DNA from: Opisthorchis felineus
Taxonomy: Eukaryota; Platyhelminthes; Trematoda; Opisthorchiida; Opisthorchiidae
DNA length: 64,000 nucleotides
Assembly: GCA_004794785.1 (NCBI GenBank)
Contig: SJOL01013156.1
Span: 317,711-381,710, forward strand
Direction: 5' to 3'
The number at the start of each line of letters is the position of its first letter. The first letter of the stretch is position 1. Of the stretch, positions 48,565 through 58,899 are shown in pieces. The notes under the pieces were generated by a model. It did no database searches. It saw nothing but the letters and a program-made list of their open reading frames with translations, and was not told the DNA's origin. The translations under genes were made by a program, and so were the position numbers.

Positions 48565-48648
48565 ATGAACCCCAAGAAGGGCGAAACCGTTCGTGGGATG
48601 CCGAAGAATTTTCAGCAACCTTGTGGAAAGTTTCCTTCATGAAATACG
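48565..48648 (+). repeat. R2 repeat, 5' fragment
   Basis: CCCCAAGAAGGGCGAAACCG, then GATGCCGAAGAATTTTCAGC, AACCTTGTGGAAAGTTTCC and TTCATGAAATACG. It shows what lies upstream of the R2 start and contains CGAAGAATTTTCAGCAACC, whose reverse complement occurs in the 54332 foldback. Confidence 0.6.
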
Positions 48649-48699
48649 TCCTGTTTTTAAAACGCGGTTGAAAAGCGGCGGGACGAGTCACGTAAGTTA

Positions 48700-49720
48700 C
48701 TCCTCCAAAGAGGGCTGTCTCCTCGGCGAAAGTGTGTTCCAGTGTTTTTCAAAGGATCCATGATGAAAGGACCTCAAGAAATTCAGGTAATGTTCTAATT
48801 GCTAATAGGATAATTGGATATGATCTTTGATAATATATACTAAGTCACTTTAAGGGGTTATTACAGAGGTCATCAATTATTTAAAATGAGTACTGAAAAT
48901 CTCGCTGCTCATATTCTCTTGAAGCTCAGATCGTATGTGCAGCTCCACGTGCGTACATAAAATACATAAGGTTTTTTGAATCTGAAAGCAAGATTTTGTA
49001 CTTCGTATATGTCATTCTTGTATCAGAAACAAGAAAGTAATTCGAATTTCAACTGAGTTTACCTTCTACAACAGGTCGTGTAATTGGTGTATTCAATGAG
49101 GATCACTTTTCGAATGGTACAAGATCGGGCTGCCGGAGCTGAACAGGGGTGCTTTTCTAACAAGGCAAAATACTGAAGTCCTGTACCGCTCAGATATACA
49201 ACCCATTATATCTGTGATAGCTCAAAATAGCCTCTAACCTACACTCAGTACAGGTGTAACGGTGTATACTACTGATGAAGCATGTGGGTAGTCTACGGTC
49301 TGGTGTCCAAGCTCCACCCCGCATCTGATGGAACGCGAAAGTTATTACGGAAATTATGGAACCGCTTTTCAGCGTTCATTTACTATTGTTTAACAGTCAG
49401 TGAAAGCCCAAGAAAGTTCAAGAGGACGCTTGAGATTGCTCACTTTTCAAAAGGTCTGTGCACATGAGATATTTATTTTCGTGTCGATTGGCTTGCAACT
49501 GCTTAGTTCGTGTTTGCTACTAAGCAGCTTCGCAGCAAAGGGCTCTCTTTCTTTCACAGGTACTAGATAAGGTGTACGAATGCGTTACCTAAGAAGGAGC
49601 TGCGTGGTCGCACTCAGCCCACACGAGCAGTCGAGGATTGAAAAAGCATGCTAAACTGGCGGGGAACGTACTTCCTGCTGATTGAACTAGTCTACCCTCA
49701 GCTAATATTCGCAGTCCAGA
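48700..49720. other. intergenic stretch, nothing recognised
   Basis: Short frames only; no repeat or domain was seen. Confidence 0.4.
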
Positions 49721-49734
49721 AATTCCCTAAAGGC

Positions 49735-50462
49735 AAAAAATCTCCACCCAATTGTGCAATAAACACAAGCTCATCGATAAACTCGCAAGTAATGGGGATA
49801 TATTGCCCTGGACGAATATGCGGTGATTTATGGTCACAGATTGTACTTCAACCTTTGGAACGATGTGGCTAAGGTTAAAGTGACTTTGATTCTTCTTATC
49901 CCTGGTGCTGTGTGACACACAGAGAAGCAGCAAAAAATAATACGGCTGATTACAGCTGATTCCAACAGCAAAACATTTCAACACCTACCTTGAAAAAACT
50001 TGTAGTATGTGCTCAGTTTAGGCAGCTTTGGACAGTGAATTTCATACCCATGTAGAATATTACTTCCATAGCCAACTGCATTTGAGCTTGAACTGGAAAA
50101 CTTGAGTGTAACTGACAAGGACTCAAGGTTTTGACAGAAGCTTTTAGCTGAGTTAAGTGAGGTCCTCTGTAATGATGGATACTGCAAGAATCCTATGGCC
50201 TCAGGATTCGGACCACGTGTAATGCGTCGGTAGCTAAAGTTCTGTATAAACACCAGGTTAAAAACACTGACCAAAATGCAGCAGGCGAAGCTGAAATCCA
50301 TGAGCTGCGATCAATTTCACTGGAAATAGAATAGACCTTCTGCGACACATATGGATAGTGGCTCTGGCAAAAAGACAGGCCTAAATAAGCCCTCGTTGCT
50401 GCCGTCGTCGCGTTCTGAAAGCAAGCGGTCCTTTGCCTAAGATCATGTGGCTGTTTTTTCAC
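49735..50462 (-). CDS. candidate multi-exon gene fragment, unrecognised
   Basis: Three minus-strand frames in a row look coding: 50462-50193, 50301-49978 and 49984-49727. The second starts with a hydrophobic stretch usable as a signal or anchor segment (FACCILVSVFNLVFI) and holds RGPNPEAIGFLQYPS and a serine run. A GTAGGT donor lies at its end (about 49986), and a pyrimidine-rich acceptor TGTGTGTCACACAG follows about 80 bp later. Phases fit only with a weaker neighbouring donor (GTGTTG), so the model is unsure. It may be a secreted or membrane protein gene or chance frames. Confidence 0.25.
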
Positions 50463-50683
50463 TTACGAACCACATGAAGCTAGTTGCAAAATAGCCGAGC
50501 TTGCCAAAGCACATGTGAGACAAACACCACAGGTATGTGTTCGCGTTAAACCCTGGTTTTATTATCACTGGGCCGCAGAGCCTGCTTCAGACATACTATT
50601 TACAATTCGCGACATTTGGAGAACAAGGTTTTATTAGATTGTTCGCCAGCTGGCAATTGTTCAGTTCACCGAACTTGGCAATT

Positions 50684-50785
50684 GACTTGCAAACGTTTCG
50701 TTACCAGACAAAGAGACATCATCAGTGCGCAGTTGGGTGAGCATTGATGATGCCTTCTCGTATGGTGACGAAACGTTTGCGAGTC
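50684..50785. repeat. 41-bp imperfect inverted repeat with 20-nt loop
   Basis: Arms 50684-50724 and 50745-50785 match at 34 of 41 positions. Both outer ends share GAAACGTTTGC and both inner ends share TGATGATG. The core CTGATGA...GAAAC on the minus strand resembles the conserved boxes of hammerhead ribozymes, which are known in Penelope-like elements, but I cannot pair the remaining stems. It is more safely a retroelement terminal hairpin of unknown type. Confidence 0.7.
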
Positions 50786-50789
50786 ACTC

Positions 50790-53700
50790 ACCAAGCACGG
50801 AGATCAACAGACAACTGATCAACAGCGAATAAACTCACCCTAGCTACCAAAAGTTTGACACATTGGCAAGGCTTCATCTCCCAAAGTGATCAGAGTTGTT
50901 CTTAGGTATTCTTTGTGTTATAGACAAACTACGCAGGCACCCCTTTCGGAAAGTTACAACTACCATACCCGTAACTTACGGATCATACTTTTTTGGGTAC
51001 AAAAGCTTTTGTGGTGACTGAGATGACCGCAGCAGACACGCACATAAAGGTAAGTTAAATTATACTTCGTGTGTCAGTTGAATTGCGATTAGCCTATAGT
51101 CAACGTTCCGTCGTTCTACAGAAATCTGGCTACCTTTTGACTCTAAGGGTATAAAGTACAACACATAACTGTTGTAAGATTACCCTGTCTTAAGAAAATT
51201 TGTAACTAACGTTTTCCTGAAAATTCTATCACCATAAATCAAGGGTTCGTAAATTTCAAAAAAACACTTCTTGATTACTGGCTTCTTCCAATACGGACTA
51301 CCGCAAAAAATACACATAAGCATGTCCTCCTGGACTTGCCTTCAAACACAAATTCTTTCTAAAACAAGTATTGCGTATTCTGTGATTCCTCCGGTCGATC
51401 GCTAAAGAATGTTCGGTCAGCTAGTCGTACTAGGATTGCAAATCTCGTCATTAGTTTGGTGTTCCCTCGCCAACTTATTCGACAGACGCACCGGTTGAGT
51501 CTAACTTGCAAACGAGTATCCCTCGTCCGAAACCTGTTACAGTGGGCTTGACCGTTTACTTTCGCACCTCAGGTAAAGATGTACGGATTAGTTAACTATC
51601 TAACCCTTCGGCGGTGTGTTTCCATCTTGCTTTGCTACTACTCTACCGTCTTGCTTGGACAGATGGGAATGAGACTTACAATATGATTACGGTCAACTAC
51701 AAGATTGGCGTTTATAGTATTCGAAAAGCCTTCACTATCGGAAGAAATTGTCTGTATAAAGCGTCCTAGGAAACTTTTCGCCACTTGTTTAAAATTGGCA
51801 GCCTGACAACAACTCTTCATTCTGTAGCTTTCACATGTTATTAGATTATAATTTCTTCAGCACTAATTTATCCGTCCTTCGAGTGAATACCTGCATTCCA
51901 CCCGATTGTTCTGGCAACCAGTTCATAATTTTCAACGAATTCTGTCAAATTCGGCCAAAAAGAGAGATCCTTCCCATTTTCTTGGCTTGTGGTGGTCCAA
52001 GCCACGTTGATGTGTTTTCTATAATGGCAGTTGGAATGACAAACGTAGTAAAACTTAAAATCAGAAAACAAGCTTGTTTTTGCCGGAAAACCTGCTCGGT
52101 CCGCTCGCAGACGCGACGCGACTCTAATTACGTCTGATCACTGGGCCACTCGAGTTTTGCCCAAAGTTTACTACAGACTGAGCAACCAAGCAATAATCCA
52201 CAGTCAGAAACGGCGAATCGCCAAGATATTCCTACTACACTTTGCCTCGAAAATCTTTGACATGTGGTTGAGACCATGTCTGTATGTCTGCACCGTGTGA
52301 CGAACATTTTCTACCTAGATTCCCGCCTGGACTTTTGTTGTTGGAGGGAAACTCGGAACGTGAAGCACAGATCGTCTCACCCCAGCTACGCTCAGACTGC
52401 TCACGGGATGCACGGAAGAAGCCCACAGAGTCCGGGCGAAGACTGTAACGAAAGAGTGTTTCACCCATATCAGGTCAGAAACACCCACTTTGAATTCCGT
52501 CTGCGCCAAGTTCCTCCTACACTCTAGTTGTAGAAGTGGCAAACGATCAAGATCCTCTTGGGTCAAAAGCTTCAGCCCAAGTACGTACAATCTTCCTTGA
52601 GAACCTTAGACTGTTTTCCTTAAACCATACCTTTCCTCCTTAAACAGTGCTGATAAAATTGCATGAAATTTTACACTTCTCACCGCGTTGCTGGTTATTC
52701 ATTCATTACTGTTTATTGCAGTTTTTGGGGGTTGCTGAAAAAAGATTATATGGTGATTAAATGACTGCAATCCGTTTTTATAATCTTCTTGATGGATAGC
52801 TTAAGTGAAAGACGTATTAATGTCTGTACACTGTTTGATGACGTTTTCCGCAGGTGACCTTTATATGTGATCAGCTGCTCACAGAAACGCTGCTTGCTCA
52901 TCACTAATGTCAGTTATACTCAGATCACCTATAGTACTTTAGCTCGTTCAACTGCTGATCTCAGAGATTTTCTACAGAGACGATAGCCTGGACCCAATAC
53001 TGTTTGATTCGTTCTCCCCCGTCTAACTTTGTTATTTCTTCAGGTGTAATTACTTTTGCGGTCTTCGTGTACAGGTCTACGCTTTTCAGGCATGCCATGT
53101 AGCTCAGGTGAATCGGTCTATTTCAATAATCCGCCACCATTGAGGGATTTTTCTAGTGTTGTCATATTCTGATTGTCTCAAGAACAACTGTTTGTCATTG
53201 GGCCTGAAAAAAACTGAGCGTTAGTTAAAATTAACACACCCATCAGAACCAGTAAGTCAGTCAGGTTAAAGTATAGGAAATATACATTTTACACTATTTG
53301 AACCGACCGTGTGTGAAGTGCTCCTCATACTTCTAGTCTACCAATACTACCTCGCCCTAATATTTTTAAGCTCCTGCGAAAATTTTACGCTTCTTTCTCG
53401 CAGCCCCGACGCTAATTGCAGGTGGCTCAGATATATAGCGATCTCTCCGGTAAATAACCTTTCAGGAGCGATTCTGAATTAAGATTACTTTAGTACGGTC
53501 TTGCGAAGCTGAGCTTGGAAAAGAAGTCATTTGAGAGACCATACGACAGACGCTAAACATGTCCGCCGTAAGCCAATTCCCTTCACAGTTAAAAACAGGA
53601 CGAAAAACTTATGCGCCGGTACCCATCATAAATTTGACTAACCATATTACAACCAAGTTTGTTGCCTAGGTATCTATGGCCTGTGAAAAGTTATATACGT

Positions 53701-54330
53701 CTGCATGGTGATACTCCCCTGGTTCCCTGCAGGAAAGACCACTTAAGGGGAACAACGAAGGTGATCTGTCGTGGACAAGCCCCAGCGGTTTTAGAAGCTT
53801 CAAAGTATCAACCAAAAGCAGTTCTCTTTTACCAACTTATTCTAAAGTCACCGTTCATGTTACCTCACCTAACGAGTACATAATGATACATCTTATCATT
53901 TGAACGATTTCAACATGATTTGTCCACCTGGACGTTCTACTCGATCCTAGGATATCGAAGGAATACCATCCCATGAGTCCACAAAAAACAGCTTATGGAG
54001 ATACACTAACCACTAACCAGACACCTGAAAAGCAACCAGTCCTATCATCTCCGTAAGATCCACTTGCACCTCTCTGGTGAGACCACGTCAACAACAAACC
54101 AAAACTGACCCTACCAAAAAGACACTTCATCGGAGAGATCATCACTCAACAGTGACTATTTTTAGCCGATCACTTCATGCAGGTTCTTAGGGAAACAGCA
54201 AATTATTGAAGCACGCTTTAAGAATCCTTCTTTGTCAGTTACAACAAATTTACGATCATCATTTGGAATCACGCGCATTTTTGTCCACGTAATTCTTCAT
54301 GTCCAAGCTAACCGCAACCTATATCTTATC
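50790..54330. other. intergenic stretch, no recognised gene
   Basis: About 3.5 kb with no recognised domain. Open frames at 51835-52137 (plus) and 52235-52590 (minus, two overlapping) have no family features. A pyrimidine-rich zone and several AG sites near 53030 do not border any identifiable exon. Confidence 0.4.
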
Positions 54331-54331
54331 T

Positions 54332-54400
54332 TTACGCAATGTACTACTCATAAGGTTGCTGAAAATTCTTCGGCAACCTTATGAGTAGTACATTGCGTAA
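54332..54400. repeat. perfect 28-bp foldback at the start of an R2 copy
   Basis: Left arm 54332-54359 and right arm 54373-54400 are exact reverse complements, with a 13-nt loop (54360-54372). The right arm is the 5' end of the R2 copy that follows. The left arm plus loop is a reversed copy of the R2 start, including the upstream CGAAGAATTTTCA seen at 48607. Confidence 0.92.
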
Positions 54401-54558
54401 GATTACATGCATCGCGATATCTCGAATATCGTAGCAACTGGAACATGAGGCGGCCTGATGCAGCACATTCAGTTGCATGGAAACATCACAAACGAGAGAT
54501 TCAGCTGGGTTCCAGGTGAGTCTCTCGCAAAACCAAATTGATTTGCAAGTGAGTGTAT
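54368..54558 (+). repeat. R2 repeat, plus copy attached to the foldback
   Basis: Contains CGATATCTCGAATATCGTAG, ACATGAGGCGGCC, GCAGCACATTCAGTTG, GAGATTCAGCTGGG and AAGTGAGTGTATTTCTTG, in the same order as 33377-33557. Confidence 0.82.
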
Positions 54559-54559
54559 T

Positions 54560-55440
54560 TCTTGTATATCTTATCTTGTTTCAAGGCAATAACTTAACAT
54601 TTTATGTGCTAATAAGTTGGATTTCTGTCAAACAATCTAGCATGTTTTTGAAGTGCGCTGTAGCAAGTGTCGGAGCCGATTTAGTTGACGGATTCTCACA
54701 GTTCATGCCTAAGTAAAGCGCATCCAGTTACGAGGTATTAGGTGGTGTGGAAGATAGACTTTCGACGTACTGACCGGTGTTCAAGTTCGGGTTGGATCAA
54801 ACTGTGTCTATTAAATACGGTAAGCAAGCAAATAGCCAAAAGTATTTTTGTTATTTCCACAGAATACAGAAACAGTGATGAATGTGGCAAAAATGATAAT
54901 GGTTGGAGCATTGCAAGCGATATTCTAAGTGGACAACCAGCTGTTTGACACATGGAAAAACAGATTTCCATGGACATCAACCCACTGACTGGAAGTGGAT
55001 TGATGGTGAACCCAAAATTGCGTCGAGTAGATCAAAGCTCCTGTTGTACAACTCTGGATTCGTCCTCGGAAGCCATATTCCAGTATTCGCCCAACCTAGC
55101 ACCGCAAAACCACCGATGCCATGTTCAAGATGTAAAAAGAACCATGTTAGACCGTCATCTTCAGTGGAACAAACCTCGGTGGACGAAATATTACCCATGT
55201 GAGGATGAATCTGTTAAAACTAAGTAAATGTCACCGAGTCACAAGCTTTCTCATTCTAGCCTACTTCAATAAACACTCAGCGGAATCTACTTGAATAACA
55301 GTTCCTCTGTGAAATAAGTAGTTTATCGGTAAGGTTCAATCCGCCCGAATGATATCACACCTCCAGCCTCTAGTATGTTTTTCAGGATATTGTTTCTGGT
55401 ATCTGCTAAGCTCTGGAGAAGTTTTGCGCAGAGTCTACAA
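54560..55440. other. stretch with unassigned plus-strand frames
   Basis: Overlapping plus-strand frames 54903-55202 and 54952-55227 have protein-like composition. One has DWKWIDGEP, which recalls C-type lectin cores, but the cysteine pattern of that fold is absent. No gene is called. Confidence 0.3.
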
Positions 55441-56510
55441 GCTATGGAATGCTGCTTATGTGATTTCTACAGACGGAGGAGCCGTACGTCCTTTTTAGGA
55501 TTCTCTGTGGTTCGGATTTCCAGTGGAGATGATGACCCATCTGGGCAATGGAAGGCAATCCTAGAGAAAATCGGATAACTGTTGGTATACAAACGATGTT
55601 TGAATGCTGCTTATGTGATTTCTACAGACGGAGGAGCCGTACGTCCTTTTTAGGATTCTCTGTGGTTCGGATTTCTAGTAGAGATGATGACCCATCTGGG
55701 CAATGGAAGGCAATCCTAGAGAAAATCGGATAACTGTTGGTATACAAACGATGTTTGAATGATGCATTTGTCATATACACTGGCCACAACAATGTTTACA
55801 ACCACGTGGCACCTCCAGAAAGGCTACTTGTCACCTTAAAAGCTTTAACCCCATTGAACGAAAAGGGGCTCTGGTAAAGACCCTTCTCCACAGACTATCG
55901 TATTGTTACACCTGGAACATCCCACATGAGTTGCGATTCCTCGGACGCCTTGGCTGGGATTTGCTATCCGTTGGGATCCATAGAGAAATACTTTGGCCCC
56001 CAATCCAAGTGCCATACCATTTTAACTGTTCCAAAAAAGCCAGTCCGCTTATCGTTATTGTTCAGAGGGAGTAAATTGTCGTCCCTGATTAAGCGCAGTC
56101 GAACGTACCTACATTACCGTTCAATTGGCTCTTTTTCAACAAACTACTAGCACCCTAATACGATCGAATATACCCACTTGCCTCGCGCGTCAAACCCAAC
56201 TAGGTCTATCAATTCGACTGTATTTGTGGAGATAGATAGTCGATAGAGCCGGGAGGCACCTTGAGACACGAACAGCCGACCACGTACCGAAGTGGCATAT
56301 CAGAGCAGTCGCTCTGTCTCAAATCTGTCATTTCCTACATAGAGGTCACGTCGTACACTCAACAACAGCTCGTAAAGTGTTTTTTTCAGTCCAATCACAG
56401 ACAACTCAGAATTGCTAAGGCAGCTCGAGTACATCATTTTACTTCTCTATTGTGCACACATAGGCAAATAACTAACGACTCGTCTTTAATCCATTTACCA
56501 CATGTATACT
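55441..56510 (+). mobile_element. Penelope-like retroelement fragment with GIY-YIG domain
   Basis: Read on the plus strand in shifting frames. FNPIERKGALVKTLLHRLS (55848-55905) matches the segment between RT and endonuclease in Penelope-like proteins. VYQFDCICGDR (56204-56236) matches the VYQF.C.CG..YIGRT start of the GIY-YIG domain, with the YIG region broken by a stop. HLETRTADHVPKWH (56257 on) matches the R.LE.R..EHVPKW part, then ICHFLHRGHVV. The element is inactive. The 155-bp tandem duplication at 55447-55756 lies at its 5' side. Confidence 0.75.
55447..55756 (+). repeat. 155-bp tandem duplication, two copies
   Basis: 55447-55601 and 55602-55756 are the same 155-bp unit, starting GAATGCTGCTTATGTGATTT and ending AACGATGTTTG. 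I count two differences, both transitions (TTCCAGTGG versus TTCTAGTAG). A third unit starts with GAATG and then diverges. No other part of the window is this similar, so the event is recent compared with the surrounding repeats. Confidence 0.95.
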
Positions 56511-57550
56511 TTTTGCCATTTATTTAACTTTGCCCTATTATGTAACTGTACTGAACCACTGCATTCACCCATAGCAGTGAATGGCGCATTTGACACGCTT
56601 TTATCTGTCTACAACCTAGTTGACTTCAAGTGCTCTGCCATCAACCGATCTAACCATTCATGCCAAGCCTCGAGAATACTGCCACCCTTAGAGGACCACT
56701 AAGCTTACTATCGTAGGTGTGACTCTTGATGGGAAATGTAAACGAGTTGACTGGAATGTTTGTACATAGACGTCATAGACATAGACGTACATCAGATGAC
56801 TTTTACAACCTGAAGAAGTTTGTGCTGATGCCAAAACCCAGACACATTTGAAATGAGGGCTATTCAGGATGAGTTGTACTTTATTCATACCGGTCGAGGG
56901 GAACCGGATATTTTGCTGATCGTATTTTTTGCTAGCTCTCACAATTGCTGGTGTAATTCTTCCACAACCTGGTTGAATCCTAAATAGTACCCTTAAAGGC
57001 TGTCCATCCATCGGTAGAGACTAATATGCTTTTTTCGTACTGGTCTATATGTAATTGAATTGCTGTGTTGTTCATTGTTTTGCTCGCTGCAAGGACGTAC
57101 TGCCGGTTGGAGCTGCCAAGTTTAAGAATGATAAATACAAGTCTCCCCATCCATATCCCGTTAATGGTTTGATCTTACAAGCGATGCAACGTTTATGAGG
57201 CCCCAAGTAACACAACATAAATGCAGTGCTCTCTACTTCTTAGTGCAATCTTTGGGATGAATAGCTCATAATTTACTTATAAGAAACAATGATTAGATTC
57301 CAGTCAAGACCAGTTAACAAATTGTGTGAGCACAAGTAAATTCAGAAGAGTGGTTGTTAGCGTACTGATCGCCTTCACGACAGGACGATTTTTGTCGATG
57401 CCATGTGCTTTTCGATTCTGACCGCTGAGTGATGCTGGGAAAGTTACAGAACGCACCGCTGAAGCCCTGTGAGCAGAAAGGTAAGCAGTCACGGCACACT
57501 CAATACAATGCACAACCAGAAGGAGGAAACCGTTGAAATAAACTGACTGT
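56511..57550. other. intergenic stretch, no recognised gene
   Basis: Minus-strand frames 56688-57011 (107 codons) and 57304-57513 show no known domain. The short repeats CATAGACGTCATAGACATAGACG at about 56766 look like a small local duplication. Confidence 0.35.
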
Positions 57551-57555
57551 TACAC

Positions 57556-57561
57556 TATAAA
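57556..57561 (+). promoter_or_regulatory. TATA box of the histone H3 pseudogene
   Basis: TATAAA lies 36 bp before the ATG at 57592, the short spacing usual for replication-dependent histone genes. TCTTCAGCAG after it could be the start-site region. It supports the view that a whole gene, not a processed copy, was present here. Confidence 0.6.
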
Positions 57562-57591
57562 GTCTCGACCATCTTCAGCAGTGCCCGTAAT

Positions 57592-57951
<360 letters not shown>

Positions 57952-57990
57952 GAGTTTTCCTTATGGGAGATCCACTGAGAACGATACCAA

Positions 57991-58006
57991 GGCCCTCTTT
58001 AGGGCC
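57991..58006 (+). terminator. histone mRNA 3' stem-loop
   Basis: GGCCCTCTTTAGGGCC forms a 6-bp stem with a 4-nt loop, preceded by ACCAA and followed by ACTT, 40 bp after the H3 stop codon. This is the 3'-end processing signal (bound by SLBP) of replication-dependent histone mRNAs, which lack poly(A) tails. It is fully preserved although the coding part is damaged. Confidence 0.93.
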
Positions 58007-58119
58007 ACTTCGTGGATATATTCACACGGAGTGGTTGTGCTCAAAACATTTTCTCCACGGATGCTTCATTTGGGCTGCTCTGATGTCATTTGCAACTTGG
58101 TACTGCGCCTGAAGCAGTA

Positions 58120-58550
58120 GGCAAGCATACCCACAATCAGGCCGTTGACAACAATATATTTCAGGTAAGAGTTGTCTCTTCGTTTTTCTAGCCACTAAGA
58201 CATGGATTCCAAATGATATGAGCTCTGACGGAACAGGATTAGATTGTTGATGGGGTAACTTAATGTGGTATGATATGCAGATATACATAAAACGTTTAGT
58301 TAGGAGGCTTTTTTATCCCCACGCAAAGAGCCTTCAGCCACTGTCAGATAAGTTATACCATCGAGAACGCTAGTTGGACCACTTATCAGGAGCTCATGCT
58401 CTTCCGCCCAACGCTATGTGATTCCCACAGGATGCGTTCCGCCACTTCTCGACCATGCACCAGAATTTTGCTTGGAGTTTCATCTTGGAATCAACCGTCG
58501 CGAATCTTTGGATCACTCAAGGTGGTCATAAATATAGATACCAGTGGGGA
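58120..58550. other. flank after the H3 pseudogene, nothing recognised
   Basis: No other histone gene (H4, H2A, H2B or H1) could be recognised on either strand within about 1 kb of the H3 pseudogene, so it is a solitary copy here. Confidence 0.5.
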
Positions 58551-58569
58551 TGAAACTTATGAAGTTTAC

Positions 58570-58758
58570 TGATGTCAGACGTACTTTTCCACAGCCTTGG
58601 GATGTATCGTTTTCTCAGCCTTTCTAAGCTTTCCAGGTGTGGCGGTAAGTAAAATCTGACGTTTCCTGTATCCAGTCTTAATCCAGGATTTTTTCGATAG
58701 AAAACCTTCTTAAGTGCATAGTAAATGTCACGAGGCTTCCCAATTCTCAACTACCTAA
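58570..58758 (-). CDS. candidate internal exon, unrecognised basic protein
   Basis: On the minus strand an acceptor CCTCACCCTTAG (near 58755) is followed by a 68-codon open frame rich in Arg, Lys and Leu: RIGKPRDIYYALKKVFYRK, then NVRFYLPPHLESLERLRKRY. A GTACGT donor follows GGCTGTGGAAAA (near 58588). Open frame, acceptor and donor fit an internal exon. I do not recognise the family; basic composition would fit a nucleic-acid or ribosome-associated protein, but that is a guess. Confidence 0.3.
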
Positions 58759-58899
58759 GGGTGAGGAACGATTTTCGGATGGCAATTGCGAAGCCACCCA
58801 AATACAATTGGGAAACGCACCAAGTCTACCAAAATGCCGATCAGATGAGAGGGTTCGACCTAGCTCATTCGATGGCTTCGGTCTTTATAACGCATAGAA

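Noticed and set aside
50684..50785. Hammerhead ribozyme as a firm annotation
   Set aside because: Only the two core boxes match; I could not form stem I or a convincing stem III with a cleavage site, so only the inverted repeat is annotated.
54903..55227. DWKWIDGEP segment suggesting a C-type lectin domain
   Set aside because: The conserved cysteines and the WND-type motif of the fold are not found in any frame nearby.
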